Shown one piece after another: positions 6,238 to 14,901 of a stretch of 31,257 nucleotides of DNA. The notes beneath the pieces are model-generated. The model ran no database searches. It had not been told where the DNA came from and saw nothing but the letters and a program-made list of their open reading frames with translations. Source of the stretch: CAZFLD01 sp964519835 (GTDB lineage Bacteria; Spirochaetota; Spirochaetia; DSM-27196; CAZFLD01); contig CAZFLD010000054.1 of the NCBI GenBank assembly GCA_964519835.1, positions 1 through 31,257 on the forward strand, read 5' to 3'. The translations under genes were made by a program, and so were the position numbers. Position 1 is the first letter of the stretch. Every line of letters begins with the position of its first letter.

Positions 6238-9153
6238 TCAGCCAAAGTCGACGCGCACCGATACAATACGACCCGCCGGTATATCGATGGAAAGCTCTCC
6301 GCCGGAGAGGTCGATCACCGGACCGGGCAAGGCGCCGTCCGGCACCAAGAAGCCGCTACCCGCGGCCACCCTTTTCGTCGCCGTCTCCCCACCGACGGCC
6401 GGCTCGTTGGTCGTGAGCTCTTCGGTCGCACTCACCAACTCCGCCAAAACGGGGGAATCGGGAAAGGCGATCGCTACCGATCCGTCGCCGCCGGTATCCG
6501 CGGCCACGCGCACGATAAGCGAACGGGCGCAGTTTTCGGCGGGCTTGAGCGCAACAACACGCGCCCGTACGGTACGAACAGAGGCCAGATATCCCCTGAG
6601 GGGCGTCGCACCTGCACGGTCGGACAAGTCAGTTCGCGGCCGGATCACCGAGTGAACTTGAGGCTCATTGAGTAGCTTCCGTGCCCCGTGATCGCGCTCT
6701 CCATCGCTTTTACCGACGTAGAAGGTAAACGAATGATCGCCAAGCTCGGGCGCCGGATCGGGAGAGTCCGATGCGCGGAGGAGAGTTGCCGTCACCGTGC
6801 TATCGACCACAGAATAACTCTGCACCTCACGGCCGACCAGCAGGAGCGAGGCCGACTCTCCGTGCGCGACCATTCCACTCTGCGCCGCGTGCGGCTCACC
6901 GTCTAGGGCACTCTCGACAAATCCAACGGGAATGTCGCGCTCGGCGCGCTCAATGGGAAACCCGGTGTCGACCCGGAGCACGAGTCTCGGAATCCCGATA
7001 TCGGGACCGGCAAGCTCGCGGAACCGCACGTCAGCGATAAGGCGAAGCAGGCTGCTCGATCGATCGAGCTCGATCCGAAGCTTGAGAAGAGAACCGCCTT
7101 GTTCAGGGGGCAGGCCCCGCGTGCTAAACGGCAGCTCGAGGTCGATCCACGAACGAAGCCGCGCGTCACCGCCAACAACTCCCGCCAGCTTTCCACCCTG
7201 ACCGAGCGTTTGACCGATACCCGCCCGTTGGGTGTGCCAGGCCGACATGTGGGATTGGTCCTCACACTCGAGGACAAAACGCGCACCCGCGGGGCCAAGC
7301 AGGTTCGCGCCGGTCTCGATGTCGACGATAGACCGAATCACAAGGGTTTTGGGATCGATGGCGACCTCGATCCGCTCTCCCCGCAGTCGCAACGGAGGTT
7401 TGTGGTCTATGAGCCAGTTTTCCACGCCGTAGGGATGATGAGCCGATCGCGCCGGCACAGAGTCCGTTGGGCGGACAAAAAGCGTGCGATACTCCCACGG
7501 TTCCAAATCGACTTTTACTACGATAACCACAAAGTTGTGGCTCCAGTAGCGGTCCTCGCCGGACCGAATCACCTGAGAGTCGAGCAGTGTTCCCGATTCG
7601 TCCACGACCTCGAGCGGTGCATTGATATAATCCCAAACAACAATCTCGACGTAGGCTTCTCGACCTACTTCGAGTGGATTCACAACAAGAAAGGGTCGAA
7701 TGACACCGCCCCATCGGCCGGTGGCGGAGGCACGCGCCGCGGCAACGGTAAACCCGACGCCGGCGCCTTCAGCAGTATCCGTGACAAGCCATGTGTTATC
7801 GTGCTCCATCGATCGCACAATCTCGGCAGCCGCCGGTGCGACCTGATCGGCAAGTGCTCGGAGCGCCCGATTAATGCCCGATTGGGCGGCCGCCGAGAGC
7901 TGCTGGTAGGCCGCCAGCGCCCAACTCCGCGTCGCGGCGACGCCCGAGCCGGGAAGAATGTCGTGGAACTGGTTGAACAAAAGCGCACGCCACGCGTCCT
8001 TTAATCGGCCGGGTTGCTCTGTGCCACACAGCGATCCGAGCACCTCGGCCGTGAAGAGCAATCGCTGCCCGGCACGGTTACCAGCCTTAATTCGTGCCTG
8101 AGAGCTGTAGCAGCCGGTAAAGATGCGGTTTCGCTCGCCGAGCACAACCGGCGGGTCAACCGTCGACTCGATGGTTTGGAAAAACTCGCGATAGGTGCTG
8201 AACCGGATTCGAGGCGCCAACGGCCACTGCTGCATTTCGGCAACCAACTCGATGTCCTTTCGTGTTGGCCCGCCCCCGTGGTCACCGACGCCGTACACGG
8301 CGAGCACGTCGTGTATGCCTGCATCACCCGAGGTTGCCGCCGCCGAGGCAAAAAGCAAAGGCGCGACCTGCTCGTTGTACCATCGCGGCTCGCGATAGGC
8401 CAGCACGGAGCGCCCGGAAGGAGCCATCCACCGACTGAGAATCGGGCCGTCAAAGCCGCGGCAGTGGTACACCCAGGACACGCCGGCCTCCGCGAGGACC
8501 TCAGGCGTGTCTGCCGAATGACCAAAGGTGTCCGGCATAAACGCAAGCCGAAGCGCATCCCGATCCACGCCGAACAGCTCTTGTAGGTAGGGCACGGTTA
8601 GAAGCGCGTGCCGTAACAGACTCTCGGCGTCGGGCAGGTTCATGTCCGCCTCAGTCCACTGAGTCGCGGACAGCTCCCACCGCCCCTCCTTAATATACCG
8701 CGCGATGCTTTCCAGCAGCTCGGGCTCAAACTCTTCTATTATCCGGTAGACCGCACCCTGAGACTGAGAGAAACAAAACGCGGGATACTCGTCGAGCAGA
8801 CGCAGCACGGTCCGGACCGTCTCTAGAACAATAACAACCGTCTCGTCGTATCCCCACATCCAGTTCATGTCCAGATGAGCGTGGCCCACAAAGTGCATTG
8901 TTATGGAACGGGCCGCCGCCTGGAGCGGCATAAGATCTTGCTCGACGCGCCCGCCCACTTCGGCCGCTACTGTGCCGGTCCGGGCGACTTCGTCCCGCAC
9001 GGCGTGCATCGCGCCGACGACCGCGTCATCACGGGCAGTGGCGTCGACGGCGGCCAGATTGCTCAGATACTCGATCTCCCCAACAACACGCCGACCTGTC
9101 TTGGACAAAGCCGCCGCGTTACGAATCTGATTCCACCAATACGGGACGTCCAT
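6238..9153 (-). CDS. GH38 family alpha-mannosidase-like enzyme, cytoplasmic
   Basis: A 971-residue glycoside hydrolase family 38 protein. Class II alpha-mannosidases are zinc-dependent retaining enzymes that release alpha-linked mannose or related sugars. The catalytic domain shows GHAHLDMNWMWGYDE (residues 90-104; His93 and Asp95 fit the zinc ligands), FMPDTFGHSA (205-214; Asp208 fits the nucleophile and metal ligand) and LLFNQFHDILPG (391-402; His397 fits the last zinc ligand). The C-terminal half is the beta-rich part usual for the family. Length is normal for bacterial members. There is no signal peptide, so it acts on imported sugar. The ATG at 9153 has AGGA 7 bases upstream and follows the permease gene's stop by 3 bases, making it the last gene of the regulator-permease-permease operon. 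Confidence 0.95.
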   Translation of the reverse strand: MDVPYWWNQIRNAAALSKTGRRVVGEIEYLSNLAAVDATARDDAVVGAMHAVRDEVARTGTVAAEVGGRVEQDLMPLQAAARSITMHFVGHAHLDMNWMWGYDETVVIVLETVRTVLRLLDEYPAFCFSQSQGAVYRIIEEFEPELLESIARYIKEGRWELSATQWTEADMNLPDAESLLRHALLTVPYLQELFGVDRDALRLAFMPDTFGHSADTPEVLAEAGVSWVYHCRGFDGPILSRWMAPSGRSVLAYREPRWYNEQVAPLLFASAAATSGDAGIHDVLAVYGVGDHGGGPTRKDIELVAEMQQWPLAPRIRFSTYREFFQTIESTVDPPVVLGERNRIFTGCYSSQARIKAGNRAGQRLLFTAEVLGSLCGTEQPGRLKDAWRALLFNQFHDILPGSGVAATRSWALAAYQQLSAAAQSGINRALRALADQVAPAAAEIVRSMEHDNTWLVTDTAEGAGVGFTVAAARASATGRWGGVIRPFLVVNPLEVGREAYVEIVVWDYINAPLEVVDESGTLLDSQVIRSGEDRYWSHNFVVIVVKVDLEPWEYRTLFVRPTDSVPARSAHHPYGVENWLIDHKPPLRLRGERIEVAIDPKTLVIRSIVDIETGANLLGPAGARFVLECEDQSHMSAWHTQRAGIGQTLGQGGKLAGVVGGDARLRSWIDLELPFSTRGLPPEQGGSLLKLRIELDRSSSLLRLIADVRFRELAGPDIGIPRLVLRVDTGFPIERAERDIPVGFVESALDGEPHAAQSGMVAHGESASLLLVGREVQSYSVVDSTVTATLLRASDSPDPAPELGDHSFTFYVGKSDGERDHGARKLLNEPQVHSVIRPRTDLSDRAGATPLRGYLASVRTVRARVVALKPAENCARSLIVRVAADTGGDGSVAIAFPDSPVLAELVSATEELTTNEPAVGGETATKRVAAGSGFLVPDGALPGPVIDLSGGELSIDIPAGRIVSVRVDFG

Positions 9154-9156
9154 AGT

Positions 9157-10110
9157 CTATCCTTTTAGTCCGGTCAACGTGATACCCTGCAGGATCTGCC
9201 GCTGGAAGACCAGGAACAGAACAATCATCGGGGTGCTTGCGATCGCGAGCCCCGCCACGATAATGTTCATGGGCTCGGGATTGGACTGGTTGGTGAGGCG
9301 GTAGAGGGCGACCATAATTGGCTGCAGGTGCGCGCTCTTCAGCACCAGGAAGGGCCAGAAGAAATCCTTCCATTGGGCTATCACGGTAAAGATGGCCACC
9401 ACCGCGAGAACCGCCGTTGAGAGCGGTACCAGAATCCGGATAAAGACCTGCCACGGTCGCGCGCCGTCTATCCTCGCCGCATCCATAAGATCTTGTGGAA
9501 CCTGGTCGAAAAAGCTCTTGAGAATAAAAATATGGAACGCGTTGATCGCACGTGGCAACCAAACCGCCCACCACGTGTCGATAAGTCTGATCCCCAAAAT
9601 CGGCACCCGAACCACCGCGAGATACTGAGGGATGAGGTAGGCTTCAGGGGGGACCATCAGAGTGCTGAGAAAGAGGAAGAGAAAGATAGAGCTACCCACC
9701 GGCTTTAGCTTGGACAACGCGTACGCCGCGGTGGCACTTACCAGGAACTGAAAAAACAAGGCGCCTGCTGCGAGGACAAGTGTGTTTGTAAAATAGCGAG
9801 AGTAATTGAGGTTGCTCCACGCTTCCGGATAGTTATCCCAGGCAGGCATTTGTGGCAGAAGAGTCGGGGGTGTGCGGATGAGCTCCTGCGAGCTCTTTAG
9901 GCCACCGGTGTACATCCAGAAAAGCGGATACACCGTTGTAACGGAGAGAACCGCCAGCACCAAAACGAGCAGCACGTACCCGAGGGCAACGGACGGCTTG
10001 CGAAGCTCCATATTAGAAATGACGCCTCGATCGTGGCTACCGCGGCGGCGGGCCGGGCGGACCGGACGCCGATCATTCGGGCGGGCTATCGACGTGTTGG
10101 CACCGCTCAT
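9157..10110 (-). CDS. CUT1 sugar ABC transporter permease, MalG type
   Basis: The second inner-membrane subunit of a carbohydrate ABC importer, 317 residues. About six hydrophobic segments are visible, starting at about residue 41. The cytoplasmic loop that docks with the ATPase carries the EAA-type motif DAARIDGA (210-217), in the position usual for MalG-like proteins near the C-terminus. The ATG at 10110 overlaps the upstream permease stop (ATGA). This gives an unusually long, basic N-terminal tail of about 33 residues; an internal ATG at 10011 (MELRKPSV) would give the family's usual length, but its ribosome-binding site is poor, so the true start is open. It forms a heterodimer with the product of the preceding gene. 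No ABC ATPase is encoded nearby. Confidence 0.94.
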   Translation of the reverse strand: MSGANTSIARPNDRRPVRPARRRGSHDRGVISNMELRKPSVALGYVLLVLVLAVLSVTTVYPLFWMYTGGLKSSQELIRTPPTLLPQMPAWDNYPEAWSNLNYSRYFTNTLVLAAGALFFQFLVSATAAYALSKLKPVGSSIFLFLFLSTLMVPPEAYLIPQYLAVVRVPILGIRLIDTWWAVWLPRAINAFHIFILKSFFDQVPQDLMDAARIDGARPWQVFIRILVPLSTAVLAVVAIFTVIAQWKDFFWPFLVLKSAHLQPIMVALYRLTNQSNPEPMNIIVAGLAIASTPMIVLFLVFQRQILQGITLTGLKG

Positions 10111-11018
10111 CGCACTGATCCCCGGAACCGCCGGGTCAAGAAGAGGTACACAAGCGAAAAAAGCACCAGAACCACAAAGATCAGGAGCCCCAGAGCGGTC
10201 GCCCAGCCGATCTCTCCCCGCTCAAACGCGTACCGGTACAGCAGAACCATCACGGTAAGCGTCGAGTTAACCGGACCACCGTCGGTCATGACAAAAGGCT
10301 CGGTAAAGACCTGGATCGTACCAATTACCTGAAGGACAAGAAGGATCAGCATCACGCTGCGAATCTCGGGAAGGGTGATATGGATCAGCCGCCGAAAAAT
10401 CGAAGCGCCTTCGATCTCGGCCGACTCGTAGAGGCTTACCGGGATTCCCTGGAGGGCAGCCAGGTAGAGCAGCATGGTGCTCCCGGCCGACGTCCACGTC
10501 CAGAGAATCACAAGTGATAGCATCGCGGTGTCGGCGGAATAGATCCACTGCAGCGGCTCCGCCCCTAGAAAGCCGACGAGCACGTTCATAATGCCGGATC
10601 CTGGATCGTAGAAGTATTTCCACAGGAGGATCGAGATCATCGGCGGCAGGATCACCGGTAGGTAAAACGCGAGCCGAAAGTAACTCTTTCCTCGGCGCAC
10701 TTCGTTTACGGCGACCGCGAGTACGACCGGCACGAGATAGCCGAAAAGCAGAGCCAGCCCGGCGAATTGAAGGGTGTTGCGCCATGCGGTCCCAAGCAGA
10801 TTGTCCGCAAATATGCGCTCGAAGTTATCAAGGCCGACCCACTCGGGGCTGTACCCCGGCTGCGTGTAGCGGATCAAGTCGATATCACGAAAGCTTAGAA
10901 GCAGCCCGTTAACGATGGGGTACCACGCGAAGAGCGTAAAGAGGATTATTGCCGGAAGCAGGAATACGTACCCGCTGACGCTGCGCCGCAGGAGCGCCCG
11001 CGTCTTGTTGCGTTTCAC
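10107..11018 (-). CDS. CUT1 sugar ABC transporter permease, MalF type
   Basis: The first inner-membrane subunit of a carbohydrate ABC importer, 303 residues with six predicted membrane segments. The first runs from about residue 15 (SGYVFLLPAIILFTLFAWYP) and is followed by the periplasmic VGLDNFERIF segment typical of MalF/UgpA-like proteins. The ATPase-docking EAA loop reads SAEIEGA (199-205). The start is GTG at 11018, with AGGAGAGG just upstream; an overlapping ATG one base away is followed directly by TGA and cannot be used. The gene begins 9 bases after the regulator gene and overlaps the MalG-type gene by four bases. Its substrate-binding protein is probably the product of 13541-14893, in a separate operator-controlled operon. 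Confidence 0.94.
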   Translation of the reverse strand: MKRNKTRALLRRSVSGYVFLLPAIILFTLFAWYPIVNGLLLSFRDIDLIRYTQPGYSPEWVGLDNFERIFADNLLGTAWRNTLQFAGLALLFGYLVPVVLAVAVNEVRRGKSYFRLAFYLPVILPPMISILLWKYFYDPGSGIMNVLVGFLGAEPLQWIYSADTAMLSLVILWTWTSAGSTMLLYLAALQGIPVSLYESAEIEGASIFRRLIHITLPEIRSVMLILLVLQVIGTIQVFTEPFVMTDGGPVNSTLTVMVLLYRYAFERGEIGWATALGLLIFVVLVLFSLVYLFLTRRFRGSVR

Positions 11019-11027
11019 ATGCCTCTC

Positions 11028-12146
11028 CTACGTTGCGCCGGCAGTAGACCGCCGGATCCTAAGCTCCGTGGGCAGAACCAGCTCCGGTTCGGAAAAACGC
11101 TCGCCGCGGAGCAAGCCCAACAAGCGGGTTGCGGCTTCTCGACCGATCTCGTACTTGGGTTGCGCAACGGTGGTTAGGGAGATCGACGACATTGCCGCGA
11201 CGGCGATATCATCAAAACCAACCACGGCTACCTCGCCCGGCACGTCGATCCCACGCTCGTGGAGGAAGTGCAACACACCTATGGCGACAAAGTCGTTGAT
11301 ACAAAAGAGCGCCGTAGGCCGCGTCGCGCTGTCGATGAGCCGTCGTACAGGATCCAGGTCCGCATCGCTGTATACCGGAACCGATCCCGATGCATCGTTT
11401 GCCGGGGTCCCGCTCCCACCCAATGAAACGGCGGCAAGTGGAAAGTGCCCGGCTTCATTCATGGCCTGCTCGTACCCATTGATCCGATCGACGATGCTGC
11501 TTGGTCGGTCCGGTGAGGTGATACACACAATACTGGTGTGACCCAGCTCCAACAGATGCCGCACGGCGCTGTACGCGCCGGTCCTGTTGTCCGTGAGTAC
11601 GCGGTCCGCATGCAGGCCCGGCACTCGGCGGTCGATCAGGACCGTCGGGAAGTCGGCGGGGATAATCTCGCTCAATCGCTGTTGCTCATCTTCCTCAGCG
11701 ACCGGAAACAAGATCATGCCCTCCGCCCTGCCGGCGAGCAAGCGTTGTACTTGTGCTACCTCGGTTTCAAGATTGCTGTCTGAATGGCCAAGGATCATGC
11801 TGTAGTTGTGCTCATGAAAGACTCTCTCGGCCCCGCGAATGATCTCATTGACAAGCGTGTCGCGGAGATACGGAACGACAAATCCAATCGTTGCGCTTTT
11901 CCGGTCATGGTTGACCGCCCGAACGTATGTTCCCTTGCCCTGCGTCCGCTCGAGCAAACCGTCTCGAACAAGCTGGTCGAGAGCCTGTCGAACCGTCCCC
12001 CGGCTCACATCATACTGAGCGGCGATCTCCAACTCCGGAAGAAGCCTGTCGTGGGGCTTTAGCTCGCCACTGCGTATCTGTTTTCGGATAACTCCCGAGA
12101 GCTGGAGATAGAGCGGTTCGCTGTCCTCAGGAACGAGGGTCATCAT
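11028..12146 (-). CDS. GntR-type DNA-binding / LacI-type sugar-sensing regulator (AraR-like architecture)
   Basis: A 372-residue transcription factor. Residues about 10-76 are a winged helix of the GntR family (LYLQLSGVIRKQI, then LLPELEIAAQYDVSRGTVRQAL, then LERTQGKGTYV). Residues about 86-369 are a LacI-type periplasmic-binding-protein fold (IGFVVPYL...GMILFPVA...AVVGFDD...SLTTVAQP) that would bind a sugar effector. This domain pairing is that of AraR of Bacillus. The ATG at 12146 has AGGA upstream. A copy of the WWTGTCYATACAWW near-palindrome lies 12 bases before the start codon, which suggests autoregulation; other copies lie at three further promoters in the window. It heads the operon with both permeases and the GH38 gene. 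Most such proteins repress in the absence of inducer. The effector is unknown, but probably the imported sugar. Confidence 0.95.
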   Translation of the reverse strand: MMTLVPEDSEPLYLQLSGVIRKQIRSGELKPHDRLLPELEIAAQYDVSRGTVRQALDQLVRDGLLERTQGKGTYVRAVNHDRKSATIGFVVPYLRDTLVNEIIRGAERVFHEHNYSMILGHSDSNLETEVAQVQRLLAGRAEGMILFPVAEEDEQQRLSEIIPADFPTVLIDRRVPGLHADRVLTDNRTGAYSAVRHLLELGHTSIVCITSPDRPSSIVDRINGYEQAMNEAGHFPLAAVSLGGSGTPANDASGSVPVYSDADLDPVRRLIDSATRPTALFCINDFVAIGVLHFLHERGIDVPGEVAVVGFDDIAVAAMSSISLTTVAQPKYEIGREAATRLLGLLRGERFSEPELVLPTELRIRRSTAGAT

Positions 12147-12157
12147 ATTTGTTTCCT

Positions 12158-12171
12158 ATTGTCCATACAAT
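12158..12171. promoter_or_regulatory. Operator in front of the regulator gene
   Basis: ATTGTCCATACAAT is a near-perfect palindrome with half-sites ATTGT and ACAAT. It matches the consensus shared by four promoters in this window. It lies between the putative -10 box and the regulator ATG, a position where a bound protein would block transcription. Confidence 0.7.
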
Positions 12172-12182
12172 ATGGTACATAA

Positions 12183-12210
12183 GCTATAAAAACCGCCTCG
12201 CCAAGTCCAA
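12183..12210 (-). promoter_or_regulatory. Putative promoter of the regulator-permease-GH38 operon
   Basis: On the minus strand TTGGAC (12205-12210), 16 bases and TATAGC (12183-12188). The operator begins 11 bases downstream of the -10 box. The hexamers are imperfect, so the call is moderate. Confidence 0.45.
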
Positions 12211-12229
12211 CCAGCCACGGGAAATTGGT

Positions 12230-12260
12230 AAAAAAGAAGGAGCGAACGGTCTCGCTCCTT
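12230..12260 (-). terminator. Rho-independent terminator of the tandem-repeat secreted protein gene
   Basis: Read on the minus strand, AAGGAGCGA, a six-base loop and TCGCTCCTT form a perfect 9-bp stem, followed by C and a run of six T. It lies 25 bases after the stop codon at 12285 and separates this gene from the regulator operon. Confidence 0.9.
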
Positions 12261-12284
12261 CCCTCCTCAGTGCAGGCCGCGGAC

Positions 12285-13427
12285 TTACTCCCCGTCGGGG
12301 ATAAACTCCATGACGCCGTCCTCGAGTATCATCAATCCCTTCTCGAAGGGCTGCGCCCGGTATCCAAAGCGCTCGTACTCGTTGGCAAGTGGTGCACCAA
12401 AACCGTCGGGTCCGTTGCCACCGTGCTCATCTTGACGACCTGAGTGAAACATCGCAAGGAACTCATCCTTTATAATGTACGCGCGCCGGTTCCCGGGGTT
12501 CATTGCCATGATGGCCAAGCCCGGCATGCCCCAACCCTCACCTGTCGAGTCGCCGTTGAGGTTCTGAGTAACCGGAGCCGAATCACGTCCGGCCCACTCG
12601 TGCACTTGATCGCCACCGTAGGGAACGCCGGGGTTAAACTCGCGCAGCAGCGCCTGGTAGTACTCCCGGCGGAATGCCTCGGTCATCGCCTCGCGCCAAC
12701 CTGCGGGATACTTCTCGATGTTGTCCTCGCGAACCACTCCGATTCCCTCGGGAACCTCGCCTACCTCAGGGAGACCCGGAATAAACTCGGCGACACCGTC
12801 TTCGACGATCATGGTGCCCTTTGAGAAAACCTGAGCTTTGTAGCTTTCCGTATAATAGACATCCGTCATGGGATAACCAAACCCGTCGGGTCCGTTGCCA
12901 CCGTGCTCATCGTCGCGTCCGGCATGGAAGAGATTGAGAAACTCATCGGCAATAATAAAGGCCTGTGTCTGGGTCGGACTCATCGCTACGATAGCCAGAC
13001 CCGGCATGCCCCAGCCTTCACTTGCCGAATCCCCGTCAACACCAACATTCTGGGAAAGCATGTAGGACTGGACGTCGCGGCCCCACCAGAAATGCACAAG
13101 GTCGCCACCGTACGGCAGTCCGGGATTGAACTCGCTGTCCAGGTGTTCTTGATAGACCCGCCTAAACGCCGCGGTGACCACCTGCTGCTGCTCGAGGCTA
13201 AGCGTCGCCTTGGCATCGTCCCGGATCATACCGATCTCGGCCGGCACATCGGGGAACTCACGAAGATGGTAGTAGTCGGTTTCCACGATGGTTTCTACCT
13301 CGACGGGAACTTCAACCTCTACCGGTACCTCAACGGGGACCTCCACTTCGCGCACCTCGATGGTGCCTGTCGCAAACGCAAATCCTGCGATGAGCAGGAT
13401 AACAAAGACGAACAATGCTCGTTTCAT
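12285..13427 (-). CDS. Secreted protein of two tandem ~160-residue units, family not recognised
   Basis: A 380-residue protein with a signal peptide at about 1-20 (MKRALFVFVILLIAGFAFAT), a stalk of Pro-Val-Glu-Val repeats at about 24-48, then two homologous units at about 58-217 and 219-379. Both units share FNPGxPYGGDxVHxWxGRD, EGWGMPGLAIxAMxP, DEFLxxFHxGR and DEHGGNGPDGFG, ending with an Ile-(Val/Leu)-Glu-Asp-Gly-Val stretch. The end of each unit is faintly like an LGFP repeat; otherwise I do not recognise the family. There is an excellent ribosome-binding site (AAGGAGGAAG). It has its own TTGACA-N17-TACACT promoter overlapped by the regulon operator, and a strong terminator. This points to a single-gene, sugar-controlled, probably well-expressed cell-envelope or secreted protein. 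A glycan-binding function is inference only. Confidence 0.9.
   Translation of the reverse strand: MKRALFVFVILLIAGFAFATGTIEVREVEVPVEVPVEVEVPVEVETIVETDYYHLREFPDVPAEIGMIRDDAKATLSLEQQQVVTAAFRRVYQEHLDSEFNPGLPYGGDLVHFWWGRDVQSYMLSQNVGVDGDSASEGWGMPGLAIVAMSPTQTQAFIIADEFLNLFHAGRDDEHGGNGPDGFGYPMTDVYYTESYKAQVFSKGTMIVEDGVAEFIPGLPEVGEVPEGIGVVREDNIEKYPAGWREAMTEAFRREYYQALLREFNPGVPYGGDQVHEWAGRDSAPVTQNLNGDSTGEGWGMPGLAIMAMNPGNRRAYIIKDEFLAMFHSGRQDEHGGNGPDGFGAPLANEYERFGYRAQPFEKGLMILEDGVMEFIPDGE
12291..13256 (-). repeat. Internal tandem duplication inside the secreted repeat protein gene
   Basis: The two coding units, about 480 bases each, are clearly homologous. The DNA still shares long identical blocks; for example GTCCGTTGCCACCGTGCTC occurs near 12410 and again near 12890. 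This indicates a fairly recent duplication or continuing gene conversion. Confidence 0.85.
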
Positions 13428-13456
13428 CTCTTCCTCCTTGTCCTATTTGTAGGATT

Positions 13457-13468
13457 TTGTATAGACAA
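13457..13468. promoter_or_regulatory. Operator at the tandem-repeat protein promoter
   Basis: TTGTATAGACAA (on the minus strand TTGTCTATACAA) is a near-palindrome matching the shared consensus. It starts at the last base of the -10 hexamer and covers the expected transcription start. Confidence 0.75.
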
Positions 13469-13496
13469 GTGTATACTTCTACTCCACTGCTGTCAA
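13468..13496 (-). promoter_or_regulatory. Promoter of the tandem-repeat secreted protein gene
   Basis: On the minus strand a consensus TTGACA (13491-13496), a 17-base spacer and TACACT (13468-13473). The gene's ATG lies about 40 bases downstream. Confidence 0.75.
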
Positions 13497-13540
13497 GGAC
13501 AAAATCTCGCATAGCCTTGTCGGCAGAAGTTATTACTCGA

Positions 13541-14893
13541 TCAGTCCAGGCGATCTAATACTTGTTCTTGAAACTGGCGCTCCACCTGCCGCAGAATCTT
13601 CTCCGCGTCGGCAAAAGGATCGGTGAGCACCGCCTGTGTTACCACGTCCAGATCACGGTAGAGTTTCTGCGTCTCTACCTGCGGCTCCGGACGAAGAATG
13701 ATCTCCGTCGCGCTGGTAAACGGCTCATAGTTTTGGATAGGGGCATTCGCGTACCGAGCGAGGATCGCCTCGCGCTCCTCCTGCTTCGCGCCGGTAAAGA
13801 CCGGGAGCTGAGGCCAGCCGACCAGCTGTCCGCGAGCCGCCTGCGCAGCGATGTCGTTTTCGTAGTTGGCGAAGGTCTGGAAAACGCTCCACTCCGCGGC
13901 CGCTTGGAGGACGTCGTCGCTCGAATTCGGGTTGAACATCCAGGTGGCGCCGCCGGCAAGTGTCGCGTTACCACCCGCCTGAGGCAACGGACCCATGCCA
14001 AAGGTTGTCATATCGCCCTCGAACTGAGCCTTGATTCGGCGAAGCTCATCCCCAGCCATAATTCCCATGCCGAGTCGACCCGCAGCCATCAGGGAAACCA
14101 GGTCCGCCGCATCAAGCAATTGCTGTTGCGTTAGCGAATCGTCCTCCCAGCGCATTTGCTGGAGCAGATCGAGCACATCAAGCGCCTCGTCACTCACAAA
14201 TCGCGCTTCCCAGCCGCTTTCCGTTTCGGCCACAAAAGAACCACCAAAGCTGTAAACCATGGCGACAAAGTGCCAGCCACCTTGGCCGGCGCTGCTCAGG
14301 GCGCCGAACCCCGCATAGTCGTCGCCCAAGAGCGATATCTCAAAGGCCGCTTCTTGCAACTCCGCCCACGTTCGCGGCGGATTGTCGGGATCAAGGCCCG
14401 CCCTTTCAAACAGCTCACGGTTGTAGATAAGGCCCAACGAGTACCCTCCAACCGGGAGCCCGTATATCCGGCCGTCGTCGTCCTGAACGATCTGGAGCAA
14501 GCTCGGATTGTAGAACTCGAAGTCATCCCATGCCGTGATCCAGGGCGTCACATCCGCGACGTAACCGCGGTCAATCAGAAAACCCGGCTGGGTGAAGTCA
14601 ACCAGGAATGCATCCTCCATGGTCCCCGCGGCAACCTTGGCCGTGAACTGCTGGCGATCGAAAAGCGTGTCGCGTGCCTCGATTACTACGTCGGGTCGTT
14701 GCTTTTGAAACTCCTCGACAAGAAACTGGTGCCGATCCACCTCGAGCTGATCATTTTCGTTGGGTCCATTTGTCGTGGTAACAACAATGGTCTCCGCGCC
14801 CGCTTCCCCTTCGCCACCACCACGCCCAAAAGCGAGATTGGTAATCGCAAATAGCAGTACCGCCGCGCTTAATGCCGTCCGTGCTAATCTCAT
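13541..14893 (-). CDS. ABC transporter sugar-binding protein (family 1 extracellular solute-binding)
   Basis: The periplasmic sugar-binding component of a CUT1 ABC importer, 450 residues. The ATG at 14893 is preceded by GGAGAGG and opens a signal peptide of about 23 residues ending AFG. The mature chain starts with a Gly/Glu-rich linker (RGGGEGEAGAET), common in spirochaete binding proteins. No lipobox cysteine is visible, so it is probably soluble in the periplasm or anchored otherwise. The family pattern is clear: EFQKQRPDVVIEA, DAFLVDFTQPGFLIDRGYVADVT, GRIYGLPVGGYSLGLIYNRELFERAG, and PRTWAELQEAA. It begins 8 bases after the second GH39-like gene, so it is the third gene of that operon. The permeases at 9157-11018 are the likely partners, controlled by the same operator type. 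The ligand is probably an oligosaccharide released by the GH39-like enzymes. Confidence 0.94.
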   Translation of the reverse strand: MRLARTALSAAVLLFAITNLAFGRGGGEGEAGAETIVVTTTNGPNENDQLEVDRHQFLVEEFQKQRPDVVIEARDTLFDRQQFTAKVAAGTMEDAFLVDFTQPGFLIDRGYVADVTPWITAWDDFEFYNPSLLQIVQDDDGRIYGLPVGGYSLGLIYNRELFERAGLDPDNPPRTWAELQEAAFEISLLGDDYAGFGALSSAGQGGWHFVAMVYSFGGSFVAETESGWEARFVSDEALDVLDLLQQMRWEDDSLTQQQLLDAADLVSLMAAGRLGMGIMAGDELRRIKAQFEGDMTTFGMGPLPQAGGNATLAGGATWMFNPNSSDDVLQAAAEWSVFQTFANYENDIAAQAARGQLVGWPQLPVFTGAKQEEREAILARYANAPIQNYEPFTSATEIILRPEPQVETQKLYRDLDVVTQAVLTDPFADAEKILRQVERQFQEQVLDRLD

Positions 14894-14901
14894 TGCCTCT
14901 C

